From: Mesorhizobium amorphae CCNWGS0123
Lineage (GTDB): Bacteria; Pseudomonadota; Alphaproteobacteria; Rhizobiales; Rhizobiaceae
Direction of reading: 5' to 3'
Assembly: GCF_001686985.1 (NCBI RefSeq)
Contig: NZ_CP015318.1
Coordinates: forward strand, 5,268,001-5,332,000
DNA length: 64,000 bases
The position numbers and the translations under genes are program-made. Below, one piece after another: positions 1 through 8,329 of this stretch. The notes beneath the pieces were generated by a model. It was not told the origin of the DNA. It saw only the letters and a program-made list of their open reading frames with translations, and searched no databases. Every line of letters begins with the position of its first letter. The stretch's first letter is position 1.

Positions 1-2
1 TA

Positions 3-761
3 ACCTTCTACATCACCATCGCTTGGGCGGCCGCCTATACGATCGCCTACCCGGCATGGCCGATGCTGTCGTCCGCGACCAAGGGCGTGCTCGGCTACTC
101 CAGCCGCAACGATGTCAAGAATGAACTGGCAGCGGCGGAAGCAGCCAAGGGCAAGTATGTCGCGGCCATCCAGGCGAAGACCGTCTCCGAGATTGCTGCT
201 GACGATGCGCTGCGCGAGTTCGCCGTTGCCGCTGGCGGCGCCGCCTTCAAGGTCAATTGCGTGCAGTGCCACGGCTCGGGCGCCCAGGGCTCAGCCGGCT
301 TTCCCAACCTCAATGACGACGAGTGGCTGTGGGGTGGCAGCGCAGAACAGATCCAGCAGACGATCACGCACGGCATCCGCTTCGCCTCGGATCCCGATAC
401 GCGGCAGTCTGAGATGCCCGCCTTTGGCGACATCATCACGCCCGAGCAGGCCACGCAGGTCAGCGCCTATGTCGCCAGCCTCTCCGGCCCCGTTCACGAC
501 GCAAGCCTGATCGAGCCCGGCGCCAAGGTCTTCGCGGAAAATTGCGTCGCCTGCCATGGCGCCAACGCAAAAGGCAACAAGGAGCTTGGCGCGCCCGACC
601 TGACCGATGCGATTTGGTTCTACGGATCGGGCGAAACAGCGATCGCCGCCCAGGTCCGCGCGCCGAAACACGGCGTGATGCCGGCCTGGATCGGGCGCCT
701 TGGCGAAACCACAGTCAAGGAACTTGCCGTCTACGTCCATTCGCTTGGCGGTGGAGAATAG
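3..761 (+). CDS. fixP: cbb3-type cytochrome c oxidase subunit III (FixP/CcoP), 5' truncated
   Basis: This is the membrane-anchored dihaem subunit that passes electrons into the high-affinity cbb3 terminal oxidase used under low oxygen. The frame is open from base 3, before the first in-window Met at 63, and begins with a hydrophobic segment (TFYITIAWAAAYTIAYPAWP) matching the end of the FixP membrane anchor, so the true start lies off the left edge. Two class-I haem motifs are visible, CVQCH (codons at 258-272) and CVACH (543-557), each in a cytochrome c domain. The downstream gene is fixG, as in other rhizobia; fixN, fixO and fixQ would be expected immediately to the left of the window. Confidence 0.96.
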   Translation, partial: TFYITIAWAAAYTIAYPAWPMLSSATKGVLGYSSRNDVKNELAAAEAAKGKYVAAIQAKTVSEIAADDALREFAVAAGGAAFKVNCVQCHGSGAQGSAGFPNLNDDEWLWGGSAEQIQQTITHGIRFASDPDTRQSEMPAFGDIITPEQATQVSAYVASLSGPVHDASLIEPGAKVFAENCVACHGANAKGNKELGAPDLTDAIWFYGSGETAIAAQVRAPKHGVMPAWIGRLGETTVKELAVYVHSLGGGE

Positions 762-846
762 GAGCGGGGCCTATTCTCGACCCTCGGCCGCCAAGCGACG
801 AGGTCCGGCCAAAAGCCGGGCCTCGATTTTTTCCGACATCTGAAGA

Positions 847-860
847 TTGACCTGCATCAA
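847..860. promoter_or_regulatory. FixK/FNR box upstream of fixG
   Basis: A perfect TTGA-N6-TCAA palindrome (TTGACCTGCATCAA). Its centre is 68 bp before the chosen fixG start, a fitting position for a class-II Crp/Fnr activator site at about -41.5. A TTG inside the box opens a longer in-frame reading frame, which is why that start was rejected for fixG. Confidence 0.85.
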
Positions 861-921
861 CGCGGCGCGACCCGCCCGGCGGCAAGAGTTGTTTACGGGG
901 GCAGGATCATCGGGTACGCGA

Positions 922-2493
922 ATGGAGATCACGGTGCTGGATCAGACGCAGGTAGAACGGTTGGAAGCCGAGGCGGTCAATTCCGCCAAGACCCGCCAGC
1001 CGCTCTATGCCGCGCGCAAGAAGATCTTCCCGAAACGCGCCTCGGGCAGCTTTCGCCGCTTCAAATGGCTGGTGATGGCGATCACGCTGGGCATCTACTA
1101 TCTGACGCCTTGGCTGCGATGGGATCGCGGCGCGTTTGCGCCCGACCAGGCAGTGTTGCTCGATCTCGCCAACCGCCGTTTCTATTTCTTCTTCATCGAG
1201 ATCTGGCCGCAGGAATTCTACTATGTCGCCGGCCTGCTGATGATGGCCGGCATCGGCCTTTTCCTGATCACCTCCACGGTCGGCCGGGCCTGGTGCGGTT
1301 ATACCTGTCCGCAGACCGTGTGGGTAGACCTGTTCCTCGTCGTCGAGCGGGCGATCGAAGGCGACCGCAACGCCCGCATGAAACTTGACGCCGGTCCGTG
1401 GACGGCGCGCAAACTGGTGTTGCGCGTAACGAAGCACGCCATCTGGGTGGTCATTGCGGTAGCCACCGGCGGTGCGTGGATCTTCTATTTCGCCGACGCG
1501 CCGACGCTGATCGGCGAAGTCTTCACCGGCACCGCCGCGCCGGTCGCCTACGTCACCATCGCTGTGCTGACGGCGACGACCTACACATTCGGTGGGCTGA
1601 TGCGCGAGCAGGTCTGCACCTACATGTGCCCGTGGCCGCGCATCCAGGCAGCCATGCTCGACGAGAATTCTCTGACCGTCACCTACAATGACTGGCGCGG
1701 CGAGCCCCGCTCGCGCCATGCCAAGAAGGCCCTGGCTGCCGGTCAGCCGGTCGGCGACTGCGTCGACTGCAACGCCTGTGTTGCCGTCTGCCCGATGGGA
1801 ATCGACATCCGCGACGGCCAGCAGCTCGAATGCATCACCTGCGCGCTCTGCATCGACGCTTGCGACGGCATCATGGACAAGCTTGGCAGGGAGCGCGGGC
1901 TGATCTCCTATGCGACATTGTCCGACTACAACGCCAACATGGCGGTGGCGACCGCGGGCGGTTCCTCCCCGGCGACCCCCTCCCTTGTCAGGACGGCTGA
2001 AGGCAAGTTTTCCGACAGATTGGCGCATTTCCATATTCGCAAGATCTTCCGCCTGCGCACCTTCATCTATCTCGGTGCCTGGTCGGCGGTCGGGCTCGCA
2101 CTGCTCTATTCGCTGCTGACCCGCGAGCGGCTGGAGCTCAATGTCCTGCACGACCGCAACCCGCAATTCGTGACGCTCTCCGACGGTTCGATCCGCAATG
2201 GCTACACCGTCAAGCTGCTCAACATGATCCCCGAGCCGAGGACGATCGTTGTCATCCTGCAAGGCCTGCCGGGTGCCGAGATGAGCGCGGTCGGTGTCGA
2301 TCTTCCTCCCGCGCGGTCCTTCACCACCCTGGCCGAACCCGACCGGTTGAAAATGTTGAAGGTTTTCGTGCGCCAGCCTGCGGATCAGATCGAGGGAACC
2401 ACGCAGAGCTTCACGTTCCGGATTGAGGACAAGGCCGACCTCGAGTCCGCCGAATACACGGCCACGTTCAATGCACCGGAGATCGCCAGATGA
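922..2493 (+). CDS. fixG: cytochrome oxidase accessory protein FixG/CcoG (polyferredoxin)
   Basis: A membrane-bound polyferredoxin needed to assemble the cbb3 oxidase; the CcoG family is linked to copper reduction or delivery. The protein has 523 residues, several membrane segments (for example WLVMAITLGIYYLTPW near residue 45), and two cysteine-rich 4Fe-4S motifs, CVDCNACVAVCP and CITCALCIDAC, near the middle. A C-terminal Ig-like domain (FixG_C) follows the last membrane helix. The ATG at 922 is preferred over the TTG at 847 because that TTG lies in the FixK box. The stop overlaps the fixH start (ATGA), so the genes are translationally coupled. Confidence 0.95.
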   Translation: MEITVLDQTQVERLEAEAVNSAKTRQPLYAARKKIFPKRASGSFRRFKWLVMAITLGIYYLTPWLRWDRGAFAPDQAVLLDLANRRFYFFFIEIWPQEFYYVAGLLMMAGIGLFLITSTVGRAWCGYTCPQTVWVDLFLVVERAIEGDRNARMKLDAGPWTARKLVLRVTKHAIWVVIAVATGGAWIFYFADAPTLIGEVFTGTAAPVAYVTIAVLTATTYTFGGLMREQVCTYMCPWPRIQAAMLDENSLTVTYNDWRGEPRSRHAKKALAAGQPVGDCVDCNACVAVCPMGIDIRDGQQLECITCALCIDACDGIMDKLGRERGLISYATLSDYNANMAVATAGGSSPATPSLVRTAEGKFSDRLAHFHIRKIFRLRTFIYLGAWSAVGLALLYSLLTRERLELNVLHDRNPQFVTLSDGSIRNGYTVKLLNMIPEPRTIVVILQGLPGAEMSAVGVDLPPARSFTTLAEPDRLKMLKVFVRQPADQIEGTTQSFTFRIEDKADLESAEYTATFNAPEIAR

Positions 2494-2987
2494 ACGCCCA
2501 TTCGCCAAAATCGCGCGAGTTCACCGGCAGGCACATGCTGTTCATCATTCTCGGCTTCTTCGGGGTGGTGATTGGCGTCAACCTGACCATGGCGACGCTG
2601 GCCAGCAAGAGCTGGACCGGCCTCGTCGTCGAGAACACCTATGTGGCGAGCCAGCAGTTCAACCGAAAGGCCGAGGAAGGGCGCGCACAGGTGGCGCTCG
2701 GCTGGAACGGCAAACTGACGATCGCATGGGGTGAGGTCCGCTACGGCCTCAGCGATGCAGCGGGCAGGCCTGTTCCCCTGCACTCTGTAAAGGTCCTGTT
2801 TCGTCACCCCGCCTACGAGGCAGAGGACAAGGCCGTCGCTCTGGCCCCTGCCGCGGGCCAGGAATTTGCTGCGCAACACACGCCGAGAGATGGCGTCTGG
2901 ATCGTCGAAGTCGATGCCGATGCCGGTCTCGCGGAACCCTATCGCGACGTCCGTAGAATCATGATTTCCCATGGAGCGCTGCAATGA
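2490..2987 (+). CDS. fixH: FixH family protein (cbb3 oxidase assembly)
   Basis: A 165-residue protein with one N-terminal membrane helix (MLFIILGFFGVVIGVNLTMA) and a periplasmic beta-rich domain, as in FixH/CcoH. The family acts in maturation of the cbb3 oxidase together with FixG, FixI and FixS. The start overlaps the fixG stop and the stop overlaps the fixI start, both as ATGA, so the four genes form one coupled unit. Length and position match rhizobial FixH proteins. Confidence 0.92.
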   Translation: MNAHSPKSREFTGRHMLFIILGFFGVVIGVNLTMATLASKSWTGLVVENTYVASQQFNRKAEEGRAQVALGWNGKLTIAWGEVRYGLSDAAGRPVPLHSVKVLFRHPAYEAEDKAVALAPAAGQEFAAQHTPRDGVWIVEVDADAGLAEPYRDVRRIMISHGALQ

Positions 2988-5275
2988 GCTGTTGTGCACC
3001 AGGCGCCGAAATGGCGCTGGACCTGAACGCGAGCACGAGTGCCCTGCCCTCGAGGCAGGAAATAAGGTTGGCGAGCCGCTCGCTTGACGGCGACCTGCGC
3101 CAAACCGACCTCTCGGTGCCATCAGTGCATTGCGCTGCCTGCATCCAGACGATCGAGACAGCACTTGGAAAGCTCGAGCGGGTCGAGGGCGCGCGCGTCA
3201 ACTTGTCGACGAAACGGGTCTCCATCCGCTGGCGCGGCGACGAGGTTCCATCATTCGTCGCCGAGCTTGGACGGCTGGGCTATGACGCGCATTTGTTCAA
3301 TCCCGAGGCTGACGGCAAGGACAAGACGCTCTCGGACCTGATCCGCGCCGTCGCCGTTGCCGGTTTTGCCGCGGGCAACATCATGCTGCTTTCGGTCTCG
3401 GTCTGGTCCGGTGCTGAAGGTGCCACCCGCGACCTGTTCCATTGGTTCTCGGCATTGATCGCCATCCCCGCGCTCGCCTTCGCCGGCGGCATCTATTTCC
3501 GCTCGGCCTGGAATGCGCTGCGCCACGGCCGCATGAACATGGACGTGCCGATCGCGGTCGGCGTCTCGCTCGCCTATGCCATGAGCCTCTACGAGACGAT
3601 GACCCACGGCGAGCATGCCTATTTCGATGCGTCGGTGTCACTGCTGTTCTTCCTGTTAATTGGCCGCACGCTGGATCATGTGATGCGGGAGCGAGCACGG
3701 ACCGCGGTGAACGGCCTAGCGCGGCTGGCGGCGCGCGGCGCCACGGTTCTGCGCCATGACGGCACTCGCGACTACCTGCCTGTCGACGAGATCGAACCGG
3801 GCATGATCCTGCTGGTCGCTGCCGGCGAAAGGGTGCCTGTCGACGGCAGGATCATTCGGGGGGTGTCGGACCTCGACTGCTCGCTGGTTTCCGGTGAGAG
3901 CACGCCCCGAACCGTGGCGTCCGGGGAACAGGTTCAGGCGGGCACGCTCAATCTTACCGGCCCGCTGACCATCGAGGCGACCGCTGCCGCAAAGGACTCC
4001 TTCCTGGCGGAAATGGTTCGGCTGATGGAAGCGGCCGAAGGCGGTCGCGCGCAGTATCGCCGGATCGCCGACCGGGTCTCGGCGCTCTATGCTCCGGTGG
4101 TCCACCTCACTGCCTTCGTAACGTTCCTCGGCTGGATAGCGGCAAGTGGAGACTGGCATCGGGCCGTGACCATCGCCATTGCCGTTCTCATCATCACTTG
4201 CCCGTGTGCCCTCGGCCTTGCCGTGCCGATCGTGCAGGTTGTCGCGGCGCGCCGCTTGTTCGAAGCCGGCGTCATGGTCAAGGACGGGTCGGCCCTGGAA
4301 CGCCTGGCTGCGATAGACGCGGCGGTGTTCGACAAGACCGGCACGCTGACGCTTGGCCAGCCCAGGCTGGTCAACGCATCGTCCATCGACCCGGCGATGC
4401 TGGCGATAGCGGCCGACATAGCCGCGCACTCCCGTCACCCGTTCTCAAAGGCCATAGCCCAATTCGCGGGTTTTGTCGGCCAGCCGAAGCTGGACGCCGT
4501 CAGCGAACACCCGGGCCTCGGCATCGAAGCCACGACCGCCGGCAGCACTTGGCGTCTTGGCCGGCGCGGCTGGGCCGGATGGAAGGCCCGGACCGGTGGC
4601 GAAGGCAAATATGGAGGCTATGGCGGAACGGTGCTTTCGAAGAATGGCAGGATCGTCGCCTCCTTCACGTTCGAGGACGCTACGCGCGCCGATGCCAGGG
4701 CGGCGGTCAGGCAACTGAAGGATGCCGGCGTGTCGGTCGAGATGTTGTCCGGTGATATCGCCAATGCCTGTGGCGACGTTGCGAGGACGTTGGACATCGA
4801 GAGCTTCACGCCGGCGCTGCTTCCCTCTGGCAAGGTCGAGCGGATCGAAGCCCTGACCAAAGCGGGCCACAAGGTTCTGATGGTGGGCGACGGGCTCAAC
4901 GACACGCCGGCCCTCGGTGCCGCACACGTCTCGATCGCGCCGGCAACCGCCGCCGATGTCGGTCGCAATGCCGCTGATTTTGTCTTCCTGCGCGAAAGCC
5001 TCCTGGTGGTGCCCCTCGCTCTCGACATCTCGCGCAAGGCCGGGCGGCTGATACGCCAGAACCTTGCCATCGCGATCATCTACAACGCCGTTGCCGTGCC
5101 AATCGCCATTCTCGGCCATGTCACGCCGTTGATAGCGGCTATCGCGATGTCAGCCTCATCGCTGCTGGTCATCGCAAACGCGCTTCGGCTGCAGGGATCC
5201 GGGCCGCACGCTTCAGCAAGAAGCACCGCGCCCGACAGGCGCTCAGGCATCGGTGCACTGGCGCGATCGTCATGA
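2984..5275 (+). CDS. fixI: copper-translocating P-type ATPase FixI (CcoI)
   Basis: A P1B-type heavy-metal ATPase that supplies copper for the binuclear centre of the cbb3 oxidase. Visible in order: a short N-terminal MSCC, an HMA domain with a HCAAC metal site near residue 50, the actuator loop SGEST, the CPC metal site in the membrane helix TCPCALGLAVP, the phosphorylation motif DKTGTLT, and the hinge motif VGDGLNDTPAL. The 763-residue length is normal for FixI. It is coupled by ATGA overlaps to fixH upstream and fixS downstream. Confidence 0.96.
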   Translation: MSCCAPGAEMALDLNASTSALPSRQEIRLASRSLDGDLRQTDLSVPSVHCAACIQTIETALGKLERVEGARVNLSTKRVSIRWRGDEVPSFVAELGRLGYDAHLFNPEADGKDKTLSDLIRAVAVAGFAAGNIMLLSVSVWSGAEGATRDLFHWFSALIAIPALAFAGGIYFRSAWNALRHGRMNMDVPIAVGVSLAYAMSLYETMTHGEHAYFDASVSLLFFLLIGRTLDHVMRERARTAVNGLARLAARGATVLRHDGTRDYLPVDEIEPGMILLVAAGERVPVDGRIIRGVSDLDCSLVSGESTPRTVASGEQVQAGTLNLTGPLTIEATAAAKDSFLAEMVRLMEAAEGGRAQYRRIADRVSALYAPVVHLTAFVTFLGWIAASGDWHRAVTIAIAVLIITCPCALGLAVPIVQVVAARRLFEAGVMVKDGSALERLAAIDAAVFDKTGTLTLGQPRLVNASSIDPAMLAIAADIAAHSRHPFSKAIAQFAGFVGQPKLDAVSEHPGLGIEATTAGSTWRLGRRGWAGWKARTGGEGKYGGYGGTVLSKNGRIVASFTFEDATRADARAAVRQLKDAGVSVEMLSGDIANACGDVARTLDIESFTPALLPSGKVERIEALTKAGHKVLMVGDGLNDTPALGAAHVSIAPATAADVGRNAADFVFLRESLLVVPLALDISRKAGRLIRQNLAIAIIYNAVAVPIAILGHVTPLIAAIAMSASSLLVIANALRLQGSGPHASARSTAPDRRSGIGALARSS

Positions 5276-5424
5276 CGACGCTCGTCTACCTCATCCCCGT
5301 GGCCCTGTTCCTCGGTGCGCTCGGACTGGCCGGCTTTCTGTGGGCCCTGAGAAGTGGTCAATATGAAGATCTCGACGGCGCCGCCGAGCGGATCCTGATC
5401 GACCGGGACGATAAGGCAAAGTGA
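5272..5424 (+). CDS. fixS: cbb3-type oxidase assembly protein FixS/CcoS
   Basis: A 50-residue protein with one N-terminal membrane helix (MTTLVYLIPVALFLGALGLA) followed by GFLWALRSGQYEDLDGAAER. The pattern W-A-x-x-S-x-Q-Y-x-D-L is diagnostic of CcoS/FixS, needed to load cofactors into the oxidase. The ATG overlaps the fixI stop. It ends the fixGHIS unit. Confidence 0.94.
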   Translation: MTTLVYLIPVALFLGALGLAGFLWALRSGQYEDLDGAAERILIDRDDKAK

Positions 5425-5442
5425 CGTCCGTCGGCGTCGGAA

Positions 5443-5456
5443 ATGATGCAGATCAA
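5443..5456. promoter_or_regulatory. FixK/FNR-like box upstream of the CBS-BON gene
   Basis: ATGAT-GCAG-ATCAA, one mismatch from the TTGAT-N4-ATCAA consensus. It lies between the fixS stop and the CBS gene, centred 63 bp before its ATG, about the same distance as the fixG box. It would place the CBS gene under low-oxygen control separately from fixGHIS. Confidence 0.5.
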
Positions 5457-5512
5457 GGCATACGTCGCACAAGACCTCCACAATGACCTGATCGATATCT
5501 GAGGAGGCGGAG

Positions 5513-6211
5513 ATGCAAGCCGAAGCCATAATGACCGCGCCGGTCATCGGAATTGAACCAACAGCATCGATTTCCGATGCAGCAGGGTTGATGCTCTCCA
5601 GGAAGGTCAGCGGCCTTCCCGTCATTTGCAGCGACGGCACGCTGGTGGGCGTTGTCAGTGAGGGCGATTTCCTGCGCCGGGTAGAACTCGGCACGAAGCG
5701 CAACCGCTCGCGCTGGCTGGAGTTTCTGGTTAGTCCCGGAAGAGCCGCCGATGAATATGTTAAAGCCAACGGACGGCGTATCGAGGAGGTGATGACGGCC
5801 GAAGTCATCACGGTACCTCCTGCCGCATCGCTGCCCGAGATCGTCGAGCTGATGGCACGCCATCACGTCAAACGCGTTCCGGTCGTCGACAGTGGGAAGG
5901 TCGTCGGCATCATCACCCGTTCCGACCTTCTGCGTGCACTGCTCAGCGTTCTGCCGGACGCGGCCACGGCGGCCGTCGACGACGAACAGATTCGTCAGAA
6001 CGTCATTGCCGAACTCGCGAGGCAGAAATGGGCCGGCAAGGACACCATCGACGTGGCGGTGGACAAGGGGGTGGTGGAACTGAACGGCGCCATCTTCGAC
6101 GAACGCGAGCGCCAGGCGGCCATTGTTGCCGCCGAAAACGTCGCCGGCGTCAAGGTCGTCAAGGACAACCTTTTCTGCGCGGGACCGCTGTCGGTGGTGC
6201 TTGTCTCCTAG
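5513..6211 (+). CDS. CBS-domain pair plus BON-domain protein
   Basis: A 232-residue protein. Residues about 5-60 and 95-150 are CBS motifs (VSGLPVICSDGTLVGVVSEGD and VKRVPVVDSGKVVGIITRSDLL), which normally bind adenine nucleotides as energy sensors. The C-terminal ~70 residues (DTIDVAVDKGVVELNGAI and the following hydrophobic alternation) fit a BON domain. A strong ribosome site (GAGGAGGCGG) precedes the ATG. The product has no signal peptide, so it is probably cytoplasmic. The nearby FixK-like box and fix neighbours suggest microaerobic expression; the regulated partner is not evident. Confidence 0.85.
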   Translation: MQAEAIMTAPVIGIEPTASISDAAGLMLSRKVSGLPVICSDGTLVGVVSEGDFLRRVELGTKRNRSRWLEFLVSPGRAADEYVKANGRRIEEVMTAEVITVPPAASLPEIVELMARHHVKRVPVVDSGKVVGIITRSDLLRALLSVLPDAATAAVDDEQIRQNVIAELARQKWAGKDTIDVAVDKGVVELNGAIFDERERQAAIVAAENVAGVKVVKDNLFCAGPLSVVLVS

Positions 6212-6286
6212 TTTAGCACTACAGGACTTTGCGGACTCCGCATTGCGCGACCCTGACATTCGAATCGGAAGAATGTCCGCGTTGAC

Positions 6287-6850
6287 CTAGAGCGCGGCTA
6301 TCGCCATTACCGGTCGAAGCAGCAACAGGGCGAAAACAATAAGCGCCGCGCCCGCGACCCTGTCTGCCAGCTCTTTGCCTCCGTTCAGCCGCCTGCCGAG
6401 CAAAAGCCACATCGACCCTGTGGCAGCTGTGGTCACCAGGAGCACTATCCAGTAGAAGCCCAATTCGTACGGCCTCGCATCCACCGGCACGATTGCCAGA
6501 CAATAGATAAAGGCTTTCGGATTGAGAGCAGTGGTTGCCAGAACAGAAAGACTATCCCCGTCTTCGGATGCTTCGATCCGGTCGCTGCCTATCAGACGCA
6601 GGCCAAGAACTACGAGCCATGCGGCTGCGACCAGCTTGAGTACCAGGATGGCGCCAGGCGGCAGCAAGGGTCGCAGCGAAAACCAGCAGGCCGCTGCGAT
6701 CCCGTATCCGCAGGCCTGTGCGACCAAGAGTGAAATCGCCTTCTCTCGCTTGACCGCGCCCGCCATCAGAAGAGCATTGGTTGGCCCGGGCGCGATAAAG
6801 AGCAGAAATGCTTCCAGAAGAAATAGATCGTCCAAACTGCCTTGTCCCAT
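6287..6850 (-). CDS. LysE/RhtB-family amino-acid exporter
   Basis: A 187-residue membrane protein with about six hydrophobic segments. The N-terminal motif FIAPGPTNALLMAGAV fits the LysE/RhtB signature (PGP near the start of the first helix). The family exports amino acids or related metabolites. The ATG at 6850 was chosen; a TTG nine bases upstream would add three residues, and no strong ribosome site marks either. The gene converges with the CBS gene and stands alone. Substrate is unknown. Confidence 0.8.
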   Translation of the reverse strand: MGQGSLDDLFLLEAFLLFIAPGPTNALLMAGAVKREKAISLLVAQACGYGIAAACWFSLRPLLPPGAILVLKLVAAAWLVVLGLRLIGSDRIEASEDGDSLSVLATTALNPKAFIYCLAIVPVDARPYELGFYWIVLLVTTAATGSMWLLLGRRLNGGKELADRVAGAALIVFALLLLRPVMAIAAL

Positions 6851-6918
6851 GGGATGCAAATCTATCGGCGTAGGTTCCGTTTGCGTTCACTCGTCAGACG
6901 CATTTGTGGTGACGCTTT

Positions 6919-7188
6919 CTAGCGTTGGGCGGCTGCGTGTTGAAGCCGTGCAATCAAGTCGCGGTTGCGGCAGTAATCCGGCGGGTCATCCGCTTGCTGG
7001 TGTTCGTCGAGCCAGGTCGAGCATTCGTCCTGATGGCCGCAGGAGCGGCAACGGTCCACCGCCCGACTGGTGACGGCTGAATGGTCCGCCACGACCTTCA
7101 GTTGCCTGTCGACGCCGAGCCTCTGCATCATGCGGCCCATCAAGGCCGTCCTGGCGTCAACGGAAATCAAGTAGTCGAGAAACGTCAT
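6919..7188 (-). CDS. DUF6455-like small cysteine protein
   Basis: An 89-residue protein beginning MTFLDYLISVDARTALMGRM. A cysteine cluster follows (CRSCGHQDEC, then C in PPDYCRN), which matches small rhizobial proteins of the DUF6455 type often found among fix and low-oxygen genes. The cysteines could bind metal or haem; no function is established. GGAGTG precedes the ATG and a perfect FixK box is centred 60 bp upstream. The open frame continues far upstream of the ATG, but the box and ribosome site fix the start. Confidence 0.75.
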   Translation of the reverse strand: MTFLDYLISVDARTALMGRMMQRLGVDRQLKVVADHSAVTSRAVDRCRSCGHQDECSTWLDEHQQADDPPDYCRNRDLIARLQHAAAQR

Positions 7189-7240
7189 TTCGTTCACTCC
7201 TGCATTCTGGCAATCATTGCTACGTTGGCGACAGACGACA

Positions 7241-7254
7241 TTGATCTTGGTCAA
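7241..7254. promoter_or_regulatory. FixK/FNR box upstream of the DUF6455 gene
   Basis: TTGATCTTGGTCAA, a perfect TTGAT-N4-GTCAA FixK/FNR site. It lies between the DUF6455 gene start (7188) and the uspA stop (7329), centred 60 bp before the DUF6455 ATG. Confidence 0.85.
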
Positions 7255-7328
7255 CAGGCTGCGTTGCCGACGCGAGCAATGGTTTTGCAAAGATGGCGTT
7301 CGGCTTCGGCGAGTGTGGTTCGGGACCT

Positions 7329-8141
7329 TCAATACGACAGGAAGCGATTGATGCCGTTGTCTTCGATCAGCGTGCGGGTGACGCCGCCGAAGGCCCATTC
7401 CCGCAGACGGCTATGGCCGTAAGCGCCGGAGACGATCAGGTCGGCATGGATCGAGCGCGCAAACGCCAGCAGCCGGTCGCCGTCAGCCTCGCCGGTCAGC
7501 AGTTCGGTTTGTGGCATGATGCCATGGTTTTCGAGATAAGCCGCGACATCGGCGAGGCTGTAGCGGACGCTTTCGCTGCGGTCGTTATCGATGGTGGCGA
7601 CGACGACCTCTCTTGCCGCGGCCAGGAAAGGCAATGCATCCGCTATCGCCCGTCGCGCCTCCCTGGTGTCCTTCCAGGCGACCAGCACGGTCTTTGCCAT
7701 GACATGTTCGACATTGCTTGCGGTGACGAGGACTGGCCGGCCTGTTCCCAGCGCAAGGCTCCCGACATCCACGGCACGGTAGACATCTTCGCCATCCCCA
7801 CCGCCGGTAACGATGAGGTCGGCGGCTCGGGCGGAAACGCTGAGGAAGCGGGTGGGACTGCTGACCGCCTGCCCCCATTCGCTGCTCACCGATGCCGGTA
7901 CCAGTCGCTCGAATTCGGCCCGCAGCTCCGCAAGCTGCTTCTCGATCTCGGTTCGCTGGATCTGCATGATCTCGCCTTCGTAGACCATGCCGTTGCCGGT
8001 GGCGACTAGAGGCGGAACATCCGCTGCCGCCAGGCCGATAAGGTGTGCTCCGAAGCGCTCTGCCAGTTCGACCCCCAGCTTCACAATGGGTGCAGGCGCC
8101 GCGTCAATCGCGATGTTTGCAATAATTGACTTGTAAGACAT
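7329..8141 (-). CDS. tandem universal stress protein (UspA family)
   Basis: A 270-residue protein built from two Usp domains. The C-terminal domain keeps the ATP-binding pattern G-x2-G-x9-G-(S/T), seen in SGAYGHSRLREWAFGGVTRTL. The start MSYKSIIANIAID (8141) is chosen because it begins directly with the first Usp beta strand; a longer frame adds 16 unlikely residues. A perfect FixK box is centred 73 bp upstream. Tandem Usp proteins next to fixL/fixK are common in the low-oxygen regulons of rhizobia, and that is the inferred role here. Confidence 0.9.
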   Translation of the reverse strand: MSYKSIIANIAIDAAPAPIVKLGVELAERFGAHLIGLAAADVPPLVATGNGMVYEGEIMQIQRTEIEKQLAELRAEFERLVPASVSSEWGQAVSSPTRFLSVSARAADLIVTGGGDGEDVYRAVDVGSLALGTGRPVLVTASNVEHVMAKTVLVAWKDTREARRAIADALPFLAAAREVVVATIDNDRSESVRYSLADVAAYLENHGIMPQTELLTGEADGDRLLAFARSIHADLIVSGAYGHSRLREWAFGGVTRTLIEDNGINRFLSY

Positions 8142-8207
8142 AGGAAGGCCCTTTCGCTGAAAACGATAGAATTGCGTGAGGAATTGCATTCGCCGGCGGC
8201 CGATGCC

Positions 8208-8221
8208 TTGATGCGAGTCAA
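8208..8221. promoter_or_regulatory. FixK/FNR box in the uspA/fixL divergent promoter
   Basis: TTGATGCGAGTCAA, a perfect TTGA-N6-TCAA site. It is 73 bp (centre) from the uspA start and about 115 bp from the fixL start. The spacing fits class-II activation of uspA best; an effect on fixL would be feedback and is inference. Confidence 0.82.
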
Positions 8222-8329
8222 GGACCCGCCAATTGCATCCTTAGACTTCGGCCTCGATCAGTTTTGCGTACGCCACGAGGAGTGATAACTAGCCTTTGTT
8301 GCAGGCGTGGCCGAACCCAAGGACATCAG

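Noticed and set aside
847..921. N-terminal extension of FixG starting at TTG 847
   Set aside because: The TTG is part of the FixK box and the extra 25 residues show no FixG similarity; ATG 922 fits the family.
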